Positions 25,377-34,729 are shown, numbered from the stretch's first letter. The stretch: DNA of 64,000 nucleotides from Pseudomonadota bacterium (GCA_024228935.1 JAAESX010000047.1:1-64000), one strand, 5' to 3'. The notes: generated by a model from the sequence alone, not told the origin. Translations and numbers: made by a program.

Positions 25377-25437
25377 ACGGCCCGGCAACGCTGCAACGTC
25401 GGCCCCCCTTACGAGATAGCGACTGCGTGGAGACCGT

Positions 25438-26591
25438 ATGCGCCTGAATCCCGTGTTCACCCAGCTGGGCACCTACCCGCAGATCGCCCTCGACCGGAAG
25501 AAGGCCGAGGTGCGCGCCGCCGGCAAGACCGTGTTCGACTTCGGCACGGGCGACCCCGTCGAGCCCACCCCCGAGCCGATCCGCCAGGCGCTGATCAACT
25601 CCGTGCCGAAAATCTCGCAGTACCCCAAGGTCCAGGGCAGCGCGGCGTTCCGAGCCAGCGTCGCCAGCTACCTCGACCGCCGCTTCGGCGTCACGGCGGA
25701 CCCGGACACGCAGATCCTCCCCACGAGCGGCAGCAAGGAGGCGGTGTTCCACCTGCCGTTCCTGACCATCGATCCCGCGACCGAGGACAACCTCGTCGTG
25801 TTCCCGGACCCCGGCTACCCCGCGTACGACCGAGGAGCGCTCTTCGCCGGCGGACGCCCCTGGATGTACCGGATGGAGGGCGGCTGGAAGCAGCGGCTGT
25901 GGGAGGTCCCGGGCGAGGTCCTCCGCCGTACCCGGCTGATGTGGATCAACACGCCGCACAACCCCAGCGGCGCCGTCATGTCGCTCGACGACCTGAAGCG
26001 GACCTACGACGTCTGCCGCGAGTACGACATCCTGCTGGCCAGCGACGAGTGCTACTGCGACGTCTACGACGGCGAGCCCCCCGCCAGCCTGCAGCAGGTC
26101 GCGGACGAGGGCTACCTGTGCTTCCACAGCCTGAGCAAGCGCAGCGGCATGACCGGCGTCCGCAGCGGCTTCATCTCGGGCGACCCGAAGTGGGTCCAGG
26201 CGTACCGCCAGTTCCGGATCAACCCCGGTCTGGTCCCCCAGGACACCGTCAACGCGGGCGCCACCGTCGCGTGGCAGGACGACGAGCACGCCGACAGCCG
26301 CCGCGCCCTGCTCAAGCGCAAGAAGGACATGTTCCGCGCCTTCTGTGCCGACGTCGGCCTGGAGATCATCGCGAGCCAGGCCACGTTCTACTTCTGGCTG
26401 AAGACCCCCGAGGGCATCGACGACGAGGCCTACGCCCTGCGCCTGCTCGACGCCGGAATCGTCGTGAGCCCGGGCCGCTACTTCGGCAAGTCCGGGGTCG
26501 GGAAGGGTTACATCCGTGTCGCGATGGTCCCCACCATCGAGACCCTGCCGGCCGCTCTCGAGGCCTGGCGAGCCGTACACCAGGAGGAAGG

Positions 26592-26604
<13 letters not shown>
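25438..26604 (+). CDS. dapC: succinyldiaminopimelate aminotransferase
   Basis: DapC is a PLP enzyme that converts N-succinyl-2-amino-6-oxopimelate to N-succinyl-LL-diaminopimelate in the lysine/peptidoglycan pathway. The 388-residue protein is a fold-type I aminotransferase: FDFGTGDPVEPTPEPIRQAL near the start, WINTPHNPSGAV, ILLASDECYCDVYDG, and the PLP-Lys in FHSLSKRSGMTGVRSGF near residue 232. SGRYFG-like GRYFGKSGVGKGYIRVAMV is near the C-terminus. The assignment as DapC rather than another class I aminotransferase rests on the directly overlapping dapD. The start at ATG 25438 follows a 61-bp gap divergent from the frameshifted gene. Confidence 0.88.
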
Positions 26605-27397
<793 letters not shown>

Positions 27398-27401
<4 letters not shown>

Positions 27402-28120
27402 CCCTGGGATTCGTCCTCGTTCGCGAGGCCCTGTTGCCGAACGCCGAAGGCCTGGTCGCTGCGGCGACGGCGGTGGGCCTGCCGCTCAAGGCGACCACCA
27501 CCGACTCGGGGGCCCAGGGCTACACCCTCCCGAGCGGGGCGGTGGCGCTCGTCTCGCTCATGCCCGCGCCTCACCCGGACGTGCCGACGATGTGGTGGGG
27601 GCCGACCTCGCCGGACCGCGAGACTGCGGCGAAGGCGCCCGCCCACTACATCGTGATGCTGACCGGACGGGCCGAGGGCGACCGCGAGAACGACGTCGAG
27701 CTGGCCCGCTTCCTCTGCGCGCTGACCACCGCCGCTCCCGTCGTCGGGATGATGATGGGCCACGGGCTCACGTTCCACACGCCCGAGTTCTTCCTGGCTG
27801 CGGTGAAGTCCAATCGCGACCTGCCCACCCTGGTCCTGGTCGACATCACCTGGGCTCGCGAGGCCGCCGGTCGCGCCAGCGTCGTGACCCACGGGATGAG
27901 CCGATACGGCAAGGAGGAGTTCTACATCACGGCTCCCCAGGCCGAGATCAACGCTGCCCGCGAGTACGCGTACATGCTCTGCAGCTGGATGCTGACCGAG
28001 GAGTACGAGCTCCCCACCGGCGACACGCTCGGCCGGACGAGCGACGAGAAGCTGGAGATCCAGCGCGTGCCCCATCCCTCGGGCGAGGGCGACGAGGTCA
28101 TCCGGCTGGACCTCCCCTAG
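27398..28120 (+). CDS. DUF4261-like hypothetical protein
   Basis: This 240-residue soluble protein starts at the ATG overlapping the dapD stop. Its sequence (FVLVREALLPNAEGLVAAAT, ALVSLMPAPHPDV, VVGMMMGHGLTFHTPEFFLA, HGMSRYGKEEFYI) resembles DUF4261-domain proteins, which have no known biochemical function. No signal peptide or membrane segment is present. It is translationally coupled to the lysine-pathway genes, though the family is not known to act in lysine synthesis, so the link may be only transcriptional. Its stop overlaps the stop of the convergent SRPBCC gene. Confidence 0.65.
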
Positions 28121-28605
28121 GACCTGGCGCTGGGCTTCCAGCCCTTGGGAATGGACTCGTTCGTGGCCAGGTGCTCGTCGAGCGCCGCGAGCAGCAGCTC
28201 CAGGTTCCCGCGGAACTTGCGCCCCACGATGAGCGCGTCGAGCGCCTTGCCCAGGATGCCCATCTTCAGCTCGAAGTCCATGGTCATCGTGAGCTCGGTG
28301 CCCCCGTCATCCGTCGGCGCCAGGTCGAACCGACCGGCGCCCTTCGCCATCGGCATCGACGTGTCCACGATGTCGACGACCAGGGACTTGTCCTGCTCGA
28401 CCTCGACCAGCCGCTCGTGCAGCGTGTTGCCGTCGTACATGTGGCACACGCGCTCGGACCCGGCCCCCGTGGCAGGCATTCCCTCCACCAGCGGCGACAT
28501 CTCGACCAGCGGGTGGAAGCGGTGGATGCCGGCGAAGTCGTTCAGCGTCGCGAAGACGACGGCGGGACTCTGGGCGTAGGTGCGGGTGACGACGATGTTC
28601 GACAT
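28117..28605 (-). CDS. SRPBCC (START-like) family protein
   Basis: This 162-residue protein has the hallmarks of the polyketide-cyclase/START-like SRPBCC superfamily: an N-terminal strand with VVTRTYAQSPAVVFATLNDF, HPLVEMSPLVEG, and a C-terminal helix beginning FRGNLELLLAALDEHL. Such proteins bind small hydrophobic ligands in a deep pocket; the ligand cannot be predicted. The start at ATG 28605 is 60 bp from the divergent LysR gene, an arrangement in which LysR regulators often control the divergent gene. The stop overlaps the DUF4261 gene by four bases. Confidence 0.8.
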   Translation of the reverse strand: MSNIVVTRTYAQSPAVVFATLNDFAGIHRFHPLVEMSPLVEGMPATGAGSERVCHMYDGNTLHERLVEVEQDKSLVVDIVDTSMPMAKGAGRFDLAPTDDGGTELTMTMDFELKMGILGKALDALIVGRKFRGNLELLLAALDEHLATNESIPKGWKPSARS

Positions 28606-28665
28606 GAGGTTCTCCGGCCTCGAGGCGCGCTTGCCCTGAGTGCTCCGTCAACCTACGTTGCTGTC

Positions 28666-29631
28666 ATGCCGTCGCCAATGGAGCCAGTTCGCCCCGACTC
28701 TGTTGTTGGATTGCCAACAAATCTCCTTCCCCTGCTCGCGGCGTTCCTCGAGGTCGTCGACGCCGGGAGCTTCACCGCTGCGGCACGCCGAACGGGCACG
28801 GACAAGACGGTCATGAGTCGTCGGGTCAAGGCGCTCGAGGAGGCGCTCGGCGTACGCTTGATGAACCGCACGACCCGCGCGCTCCACGTCACGGCGGCTG
28901 GACAGCGGCTGGTGGACCACGCCCGCGAGCCTCTCGCCGACGCGATGGCGGCGCTCCATCAGACCCAGGCCCCGGACCGCGTCGACGGTGTGGTCCGAAT
29001 CGCCTCGGCGCAGTCACTGGCCCAGCAGCTCCTCGTCCCGGTCATCGCCGGGCTTCGCGCGACGCACCCCGGGCTCCGAGTCGAGCTGAGCGCGAGCGAG
29101 CGCTTCGGCCCCCTCGTCGACGGCGGGTTCGAGCTCGCCCTGCGCGTTGGTCGCCAACCGGACAGCGGGCTCATCTCCCGGAAGCTGGCGAGCTGGCGCC
29201 ACGTGCTGGTCGCCTCGCCCGACTGGGTCGCCTCCCATCCGGATGTGAGCGACCCCGCGGACCTGCCGCCGCACTGGATCCTGTGGGGCCACACGCCACG
29301 CGCGCAGGCCTGGAGCTTCGAGCGAGGGGACGCGCGCCTCGACGTCCGGTTCGAGCGCAGCGCGCTGATGTTCGACGCCTCGCAGCTCCTGGTCGAGAGC
29401 GCCCGGGCCGGCCTGGGCGTGGCCGCGATGCCCCCGTTCAGCGTGACCCGAGAGCTCCAGGAGGGCTCGCTGGTCCGCGTGCTGCCGGAGTGGAGCGTCG
29501 CGCACGACCTGGGCGTCTTCGGGGTGACGCCGCACCGCACGCTCCTGCCCGCCCGCGTCCAGGTCGTTCTCCAGTCCGTCCGCGCCCGGCTGGCCGAGCT
29601 GACGCCGATCTGGCAGGAGCTGACGCAGTAG
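28666..29631 (+). CDS. LysR-family transcriptional regulator
   Basis: The winged helix-turn-helix is clear (AFLEVVDAGSFTAAARR, KTVMSRRVKALEEALGVRLM, TRALHVTAAGQRL), followed by a full substrate-binding domain ending near PARVQVVLQSVRARL. The ATG at 28666 gives 321 residues with about 15 residues before the first usual LysR helix. A TTG at 28711 would give the common short N-terminus (PTNLLPLLAAFLEVV) and would place the palindrome at 28703-28720 at the start codon instead of inside the coding region. It probably regulates itself and the divergent SRPBCC gene in response to an unknown small molecule. Confidence 0.88.
   Translation: MPSPMEPVRPDSVVGLPTNLLPLLAAFLEVVDAGSFTAAARRTGTDKTVMSRRVKALEEALGVRLMNRTTRALHVTAAGQRLVDHAREPLADAMAALHQTQAPDRVDGVVRIASAQSLAQQLLVPVIAGLRATHPGLRVELSASERFGPLVDGGFELALRVGRQPDSGLISRKLASWRHVLVASPDWVASHPDVSDPADLPPHWILWGHTPRAQAWSFERGDARLDVRFERSALMFDASQLLVESARAGLGVAAMPPFSVTRELQEGSLVRVLPEWSVAHDLGVFGVTPHRTLLPARVQVVLQSVRARLAELTPIWQELTQ
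28703..28720. promoter_or_regulatory. candidate LysR operator palindrome
   Basis: TTGTTGG-ATTG-CCAACAA is a perfect 7-bp inverted repeat with a 4-nt spacer in a locally AT-rich patch. It lies at the 5' end of the LysR reading frame, about 100 bp from the divergent SRPBCC start. LysR proteins bind such dyads near their own promoters. If translation starts at the TTG at 28711, the dyad overlaps the start site. Confidence 0.4.
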
Positions 29632-29641
29632 GCTGCCGTCC

Positions 29642-31084
29642 GTGAAGCCCCGCTTCGTCCTCGCCGCGATCCTCGCCCTGCTGTGCGCCCTGTTCCAGCT
29701 CGGGGCCGTGCCGATCCTCGACGAGGAGTCCTACCTGGACATCGGCGCCCAGATCGCCGGCCACCCCTGGGCCCCGTACGACTGGTGGCGGCCGTGGCAG
29801 CCCTGGGGCGCCGAACACCCTGAGAACGCCTACCTCTACGCGCACCCACCCGGTCACCTGTGGTGGGTCGCCGCCTCGCAGGCCCTGGGCGGCGGGCTGC
29901 TCACCCGACTCGCAGCCGGGGTCCCTCTCGCCGCGCTGCTCGGCTACTCCGCCGGCGCCCTGTCCGAGCGACTCGGCGGCTGGCTCGCGGTCGGGATCAT
30001 CGCGGGCTCGCCGATCCTGTGGCTCTCGCTCCAGACCGCCCTGATGCCCGACCTCGGCGTCACCGCGCTGGCCACCGCCGCGGTCGCCGCCTGGGTGTAC
30101 AAGCGGCCCGCGCTGGCCGGCGCCGCGCTCGCCGCCGCCTGCAGCTGGAAGTACCCGGCCCTCGTCCTGCTGCTCCCACTTGGCTGGCTCGCCCGGAAGG
30201 AGTGGCGGCTCTGGGCCGGGTTCGCCCCCTTCGTCGTGCTGCAGCTCGCGCTCACCGCGGTCTACGGCGAACCCCACCTCACCCACGTCCTGGCCACCGC
30301 CGACGAGATCGGCCGCGGTCCGCTCGGCTCGCGCGCACTGGGGACCCTCTTCCGCCTCGGCCTGGCCGGAGCTCCCGCGTGGACCGGCCCGGCCAGCGTG
30401 TTCGCGCTCATCGGCGCCCCTCTCGCCTTCATCCCCGAGCTCGACGAGGGCCGGCTCACGCTCATCGTCCTGGGCGTCCTCGGCAGCCTGGCCCTGCTCC
30501 GAGCCACGGTCGCCCTGCGCGAGGGCCCCATCGCCCAGCTGCTCGGCGCCTGGGTCCTCCTGGTCGTCCTCGGGGTCGTGTTCGGACACAACTACGCCGG
30601 CGGTCGCTACCTGCTGCCCGCCGTGGTCCCCCTCGGGCTGCTCGCGGCAACCCATCTGAAGGGTCACCTCCGCTTCCTGGCGCTCCCGACGGCCCTGCTC
30701 GCGCCCGCGATGCTGTTCGGCGAGCGGGCGAGCATGAGCGCCGCCGACGAGCTCGCCCAGGCCACCACCCAGGCCCATCCTCCCGGTCACTTCACCGGCG
30801 AGTGGACCTTCCGCTGGCGAATGCAGGAGGAGGGCTGGACGTTCTGGAGTCCCGGCGAGCCCCTGCCCACCGGCACGCTCCTGGCCGTCCCCACCCACTC
30901 CTCGCCCGGCCCCATCCCACCGGGCCTCGAGCTCGTCGACGAGCGGGTCACCGAGGGCGCCGGTGGGCTCCGCCTGACCGATCTCGAGGTCGGCATCGGC
31001 TACCACGCCGAGACGCTCGGCCCGCTCCCCGTCGGCTTCGGCACGCCCCAGCGCGAGATCGTGATGATCTACCGGGCCCCATGA
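29642..31084 (+). CDS. GT39-like membrane glycosyltransferase
   Basis: This 480-residue multi-pass membrane protein has the GT-C layout: helix 1, then a loop with an acidic motif (VPILDEESYLDIG), a Trp-rich periplasmic loop (YDWWRPWQPWGAEHPENA) and HPPGHLWW. Around nine more helices follow, then a C-terminal soluble tail of about 100 residues. Such proteins move sugars from lipid-phosphate donors outside the membrane. The acidic DEE loop fits the proposed catalytic position of the family, but acceptor and donor are unknown. A related gene lies at 57916-59397. Its stop overlaps the start of the rhomboid gene. Confidence 0.75.
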   Translation: MKPRFVLAAILALLCALFQLGAVPILDEESYLDIGAQIAGHPWAPYDWWRPWQPWGAEHPENAYLYAHPPGHLWWVAASQALGGGLLTRLAAGVPLAALLGYSAGALSERLGGWLAVGIIAGSPILWLSLQTALMPDLGVTALATAAVAAWVYKRPALAGAALAAACSWKYPALVLLLPLGWLARKEWRLWAGFAPFVVLQLALTAVYGEPHLTHVLATADEIGRGPLGSRALGTLFRLGLAGAPAWTGPASVFALIGAPLAFIPELDEGRLTLIVLGVLGSLALLRATVALREGPIAQLLGAWVLLVVLGVVFGHNYAGGRYLLPAVVPLGLLAATHLKGHLRFLALPTALLAPAMLFGERASMSAADELAQATTQAHPPGHFTGEWTFRWRMQEEGWTFWSPGEPLPTGTLLAVPTHSSPGPIPPGLELVDERVTEGAGGLRLTDLEVGIGYHAETLGPLPVGFGTPQREIVMIYRAP

Positions 31085-31884
31085 ACCTCCCGAGCTTCGA
31101 GTCGATCACGCTGCGAGACCATCTGGTCCGCGAGGAGGTGTGGCACCGCTACCGCCAGGGCCTGACGTGGTGGCCGCCGGTCACGCTCGCGCTCGTCGGT
31201 GCCTGTCTGGCGGTCCACGCGCTGGCCATCCTCATCGCCATCGACTCGGGCCGAGAGCCGCTCATCGCCATGACGGCGCCGCTCCCTCGCGAGGTCCTCA
31301 TGCTCCTCGGCGCCCGCGAGGTCGCCGCCATCGGTATCGAGCCCTGGCGCCTGTTCAGCTGCATCTTCGTGCACGGCGGGCCGCTCCACATCGCGCTCAA
31401 CCTGCTCGCGCTCTACGGCCTGGGGCGGCTGTGCGAGGCGCTGTACGGCCCTGGCCGGTTCCTGCTCCTGTTCGTCGTCAGCGGTCTGGCCGGCTCGGTC
31501 CTGAGCTACGCCGGCGGGGTCCCCATGAGCGTCGGCGCCAGCGGCTCGGTCTTCGGACTCCTCGGCGCCGGCGTCGTCTTCGGCCTGCGTCAGGGTCGCA
31601 ACCTGCCCGGCGAGCTGCGCCGGGTCTTCGGCAAGCGGCTCATCCCCTGGATCCTGCTGAACCTGCTGATCGGCATCGCGCCGTTCCTCGCGATCGACAA
31701 CCTGGGCCACCTCGGCGGGCTCCTGGGCGGCGCGGTGGTGGCCGCCTTCCTGTCCGACCACGTCATCCCGGACTCCACTCCCCACAAGGTCACCGGGCCG
31801 GTGTCCGCACTGGCCTGTCTCGCGGTCCTGGGCTGGACGCTCGCGGCCGTCGGAGAGTCTGTTCTCCTCTGGCTCGGCGTCTGA
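31081..31884 (+). CDS. rhomboid-family intramembrane serine protease
   Basis: Rhomboids cleave membrane proteins within or near the bilayer. The 267-residue protein has six or seven helices. The catalytic Ser is in VGASGSVFGLLGAG near residue 154 and the catalytic His in NLGHLGGLLGGAVV near residue 210. The conserved oxyanion-side region is in FVHGGPLHIALNLLALYGLG. An N-terminal cytoplasmic segment of about 30 residues contains charged residues (LRDHLVREEVWHRYRQG). The ATG overlaps the stop of the glycosyltransferase gene. No obvious substrate is linked to it. Confidence 0.9.
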   Translation: MNLPSFESITLRDHLVREEVWHRYRQGLTWWPPVTLALVGACLAVHALAILIAIDSGREPLIAMTAPLPREVLMLLGAREVAAIGIEPWRLFSCIFVHGGPLHIALNLLALYGLGRLCEALYGPGRFLLLFVVSGLAGSVLSYAGGVPMSVGASGSVFGLLGAGVVFGLRQGRNLPGELRRVFGKRLIPWILLNLLIGIAPFLAIDNLGHLGGLLGGAVVAAFLSDHVIPDSTPHKVTGPVSALACLAVLGWTLAAVGESVLLWLGV

Positions 31885-31926
31885 TCGCGTGGCAGACTGC
31901 CGGCGGGCACCCCCACCGGCGGCTCG

Positions 31927-32490
31927 ATGCCTCAGCACAGCGTTCGCGGACCTCTCGGCCGCACCTTCAATCGCATCCTCAAGAAGGCCGACAACGCGTC
32001 GGACTCGGCGAGCATGGCGTTCGATCGGAACCAGCTGAAGGACTACCTCGACAAGAACCTGCAGCTCGCCGAGGGCGAGTGGTTCCGAGGCAAGAAGCTC
32101 GACGGCGTCGCCGATGCCCTGATGGGGAAGCTCGACAAGGCCGGTGACGGCAAGGTCAGCTGGGACGAGTTCCAGAGCTTCCGCAGCGACGTCCTGGCGA
32201 CCCTCGGAGCAGCCGCCGGCGCCAACGATCAAGAGGTCCAGGCCGCCGCCGGATCCCGCTTCAACTCGATGGACAAGAACCGCGACGGCGAGCTCGGCAT
32301 GGGCGAGATCCAGTCGAAGACCCGCCAGGAGCTGCCCCGCGACACGGACCACAAGGACCTGATCGCCCAGCTCGGGGCCCGGATCTCCCTGGACGCGGTG
32401 GACCAGGACGACCGCCAGAAGGACGTGGCGAATCGACGCCTCTCCCGGACCGAGTGGGTCCAGGCCGCCAAGGAGCTGGCCGGAGGCTGA
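31927..32490 (+). CDS. EF-hand domain protein
   Basis: This 187-residue protein has no signal peptide or membrane helix. It carries two clear EF-hand loops, DKAGDGKVSWDEF near residue 70 and DKNRDGELGMGEI near 117. The remainder (LAEGEWFRGKKLDGVADALM and RRLSRTEWVQAAKELAGG) looks helical and EF-hand-like with degenerate loops (AVDQDDRQKDVANRRLS). It is probably a cytoplasmic calcium-binding or calmodulin-like protein. The next gene starts four bases after its stop. Confidence 0.75.
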   Translation: MPQHSVRGPLGRTFNRILKKADNASDSASMAFDRNQLKDYLDKNLQLAEGEWFRGKKLDGVADALMGKLDKAGDGKVSWDEFQSFRSDVLATLGAAAGANDQEVQAAAGSRFNSMDKNRDGELGMGEIQSKTRQELPRDTDHKDLIAQLGARISLDAVDQDDRQKDVANRRLSRTEWVQAAKELAGG

Positions 32491-32493
32491 GAC

Positions 32494-33156
32494 ATGTTGT
32501 GGGCCCTGTTCGCCAGTGGCCTGGAACACACGGTCGTCGACACGCAGCCCGTCACCGAGGTCCGCGATCTCTGGTGCGACGGCGACGACGTCCTCGTCCA
32601 CGACGGCGTCGCCCTGGTCCGCCCGGACGGGACCGAGGTCGCCAAGGCCACACACACCGGCCACGTGCTGCAGGGAGGCGCGGCCTGGGTCCGCTGGACC
32701 GACGATGGCCGGGAGATCGGCGCCACCACGGTCGCCGGCGAGACGATCTGGACCCGCCCGGTGCAGCGCCTCTCGATGACGCACACCGGCATCGCCATCG
32801 ACGTGGACCAGGAGCTCGCGGTCCTGCAGCTCCACACCAACACCCCCCGCATCCTGGTCGGCGACGTCGAGGTGAAGATCCGCGAGTACGGCGACGCCTG
32901 GCTCACCCTCTCCCCCGACGGACGCCAGGTGCTGCTCGCCAGCTACCAGTACCTGGGCGTCGCGAGCACCCTGACCGGCGAGACGACCGTCCTCGACGAG
33001 GAGTGGGGTGGCCGGGTCGCGGCGTGGGACGCGAAGGGCCGGGTCGTGGCGAGCAAGCCCGGGCCGAGCGAGGACTTGAACCACACCGGCGACAGGCTGC
33101 GGAAGTACCCCGACGGATGGGCGAACGCCTGGAATGGGCGGCTCCGAACCGCATGA
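32494..33156 (+). CDS. beta-propeller-like secreted protein, probably truncated by frameshift
   Basis: This 220-residue ORF begins with a very short hydrophobic start (MLWALFASG) and then repeats of about 40 residues with propeller-like strands: DDVLVHDGVALVRPDGTEVA, GGAAWVRWTDDGREIGATTV, DAWLTLSPDGRQVLLASYQY. It ends abruptly after KYPDGWANAWNGRLRTA. A further blade (ALDIQGTHIAGCGGDRVAIA) is encoded immediately downstream in another frame. One missing base in the GGG at 33136-33138 would join them. Function is unknown; the fold is inferred from repeat character only. Confidence 0.55.
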   Translation: MLWALFASGLEHTVVDTQPVTEVRDLWCDGDDVLVHDGVALVRPDGTEVAKATHTGHVLQGGAAWVRWTDDGREIGATTVAGETIWTRPVQRLSMTHTGIAIDVDQELAVLQLHTNTPRILVGDVEVKIREYGDAWLTLSPDGRQVLLASYQYLGVASTLTGETTVLDEEWGGRVAAWDAKGRVVASKPGPSEDLNHTGDRLRKYPDGWANAWNGRLRTA

Positions 33157-33269
33157 GCTCGCCGCCTCGGGCGCTGGACATCCAGGGAACCCACATCGCA
33201 GGGTGCGGGGGCGACCGGGTCGCCATCGCGGGCCCCGACGGCATCACGCGGATCGATCTGGACCGGTAG
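33153..33269 (+). CDS. probable C-terminal blade of the upstream propeller gene, out of frame
   Basis: This 38-codon ORF starts at an ATG overlapping the previous stop. It encodes DIQGTHIAGCGGDRVAIAGP and then DGITRIDLDR, which closely resembles blades such as LWCDGDDVLVHDGVALVRPD in the upstream gene. It is more likely the displaced C-terminus of that protein than an independent peptide. It ends 8 bp before the next start. Confidence 0.35.
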   Translation: MSSPPRALDIQGTHIAGCGGDRVAIAGPDGITRIDLDR

Positions 33270-33277
33270 GATCCGCC

Positions 33278-33769
33278 ATGCTGCACCTGCTCGCCTCGCT
33301 CGCCCACGCCGCCCCGCAGGTCACCGTCCAGGTCGACCCGCTGACCGCCCTGCTCGGCTTCGCCCACGTGCAGGTCGAGGCCGTCCTCGCCGACCGGGCG
33401 AGCCTGTACGTCGGCCCGTCGCTGCGTCTCTACTCGGCGCCCTGGGGCGAGCCCGAGCCCTACCGAGGCTACGGGCTCGAAGCGGGCCTGCGGGTCTACC
33501 CGTGGGGCGAGGCGCCCAAGGGCCCCTACGTCATGACCCGCGGCGTCGGCGCCTGGCTGACGACCAACGACGGCGCCGCCTCGAACCCCGGGGCCTACGG
33601 CTCCGTCCTGGCGGGCTACCAGGCCATCCTGGGCGAGCGCTGGGTGCCTGTCCGGGGCCGCCGGCATCAGCGGCTTCCGGTACGAGGTCGGCGGCTACGG
33701 GATCCGCGGTCCGCTGCCCGCACTCCACACCGCCATCGGCATCAAGCTGTGAGACTCAGCCTGAAGTGA
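33278..33769 (+). CDS. outer-membrane barrel-like protein with frameshifted C-terminus
   Basis: The start MLHLLASLAHA is a short signal peptide. Barrel-like strands follow (VTVQVDPLTALLGFAHVQVE, SLYVGPSLRLYSAPWG, GPYVMTRGVGAWLTTND, YGSVLAGYQAILGERW). After GERWV the annotated frame becomes Arg/His-rich and is unlikely. The next frame instead encodes CLSGAAGISGFRYEVGGYGI and then PALHTAIGIKL with a stop at 33750-33752, a natural barrel end. Dropping one G from the GGG at 33642-33644 restores this 157-residue protein. The coordinates given follow the unshifted frame. Function is unknown. Confidence 0.55.
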   Translation: MLHLLASLAHAAPQVTVQVDPLTALLGFAHVQVEAVLADRASLYVGPSLRLYSAPWGEPEPYRGYGLEAGLRVYPWGEAPKGPYVMTRGVGAWLTTNDGAASNPGAYGSVLAGYQAILGERWVPVRGRRHQRLPVRGRRLRDPRSAARTPHRHRHQAVRLSLK

Positions 33770-34122
33770 GCGCCGACCATCACGGCGACGATGACCGCCT
33801 CGACGACCGCACCACGGAGTGAGTTCGGGTCCATCCCGTCGACGGCGATGCCCACGACGCGCCCGAGCGTGACGACCGCCATCATCGCGGCGACCGCCAG
33901 GAACCAGGTCGTGTCGCCACGCACCAGGCCGATGATGCCCATGACCGAGCAGCCCATCAGCAGCCCGCCGATGGCTCCGCGGACGCTGTTCAGGCCTGCG
34001 GCCCCGTCGGCGGAGACGAACAACTTCTCGAGCATCGACGTCGGGTCGAACATGATCTTGGCGCCGCCGATGAAGAGCGGGACGCAGATGAGGCCGATGA
34101 GGACCTTGAGCGCGGAGTCCAT
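33742..34122 (-). CDS. DUF4345-like four-helix membrane protein
   Basis: The ATG at 34122 follows a textbook ribosome site (AAGGAGA, five bases away), giving 126 residues; a longer upstream frame is less likely. Four hydrophobic helices are visible (LKVLIGLICVPLFIGGAKIM, GAIGGLLMGCSVMGIIGLV, WFLAVAAMMAVVTLGRVVGI, VVEAVIVAVMVGAHFRL). The pattern, with FDP after helix 1 and GRxxGI in helix 3, matches DUF4345 membrane proteins, whose function is unknown. It lies downstream of a shortened LysR-type regulator gene on the same strand and shares a sequence element with it. The 3' end overlaps the convergent barrel-like gene. Confidence 0.7.
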   Translation of the reverse strand: MDSALKVLIGLICVPLFIGGAKIMFDPTSMLEKLFVSADGAAGLNSVRGAIGGLLMGCSVMGIIGLVRGDTTWFLAVAAMMAVVTLGRVVGIAVDGMDPNSLRGAVVEAVIVAVMVGAHFRLSLTA

Positions 34123-34190
34123 GGGGTTCTCCTTGGTGACGCCCTGAACGTACGGCACGGCGACACTCCGCGGGAGGACCAAACGCGCAG

Positions 34191-34201
34191 CAGAAACCTG
34201 C
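34191..34201 (+). promoter_or_regulatory. inverted-repeat element upstream of the DUF4345 gene
   Basis: CAGAAACCTGC (34191-34201) is the exact inverted copy of GCAGGTTTCTG at 34734-34744. The two copies bracket the shortened LysR gene, and each lies upstream of a gene on the minus strand (DUF4345 and the LysR gene itself). This is the expected pattern for a shared operator. Confidence 0.4.
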
Positions 34202-34213
34202 ACAGATGCGGGT

Positions 34214-34729
34214 TTAGACGAGACCGCCCTCGAGCAGCGCCCGGTCCCGGTCGATCACCCCGCGGACGAACCGTGTGAACGCCTGTACGCGCGCGGACGA
34301 GCGCAGATCGGGATGCGTCAGCACCCAGAGCCAGGTCCCGCCGTCCGACCACGCGCCGACCCGACGAACTCCTGGCAGACGCTCGCCGGTGATGCAGGGA
34401 AGCAGGGCCAGCCCGACCCCTGCCTGCAGAGCGTCCATGAACGTGGCGATCGTCGCGACACGCATCACGATCCGAGCGTCGAGGTCGTGCATCAGCCCTT
34501 CGACCGAGCCGCCGACCCCCGCCATGTCCTCGCCGGCGGGCGTGAGCACGATGCCGTGCTTCCACTTCTCGGTCAGCGAGGTGCCCGCAGCCTCTTCCAG
34601 GGCGCGAAGCCGCCGCGTGACGGTCATCGGGTTCACACGCAAGACCCGCGCTCCCTCGGTCAGCGAGCCGGCCCGCGCCACGACCGTCAGGATACGGATG
34701 TCGTCCCAGTCCACGGGCAACTCCTGCAT
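34214..34729 (-). CDS. shortened LysR-type regulator lacking the first half of its ligand domain
   Basis: The N-terminal 87 residues are a normal LysR winged helix-turn-helix and linker (WDDIRILTVVARAGSLTEGA, NPMTVTRRLRALEEAAGTSL, LTPAGEDMAGVGGSVEGL). They are joined directly to the last 84 residues of a LysR ligand-binding domain (FMDALQAGVGLALLPCITGE, TWLWVLTHPDLRSSARVQAF). The roughly 120 residues between them in full-length LysR proteins are absent, while the frame stays open. It could be an in-frame deletion leaving a DNA-binding protein without effector response, or a natural short form. Inverted repeats flank it at 34191 and 34734. Confidence 0.7.
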   Translation of the reverse strand: MQELPVDWDDIRILTVVARAGSLTEGARVLRVNPMTVTRRLRALEEAAGTSLTEKWKHGIVLTPAGEDMAGVGGSVEGLMHDLDARIVMRVATIATFMDALQAGVGLALLPCITGERLPGVRRVGAWSDGGTWLWVLTHPDLRSSARVQAFTRFVRGVIDRDRALLEGGLV

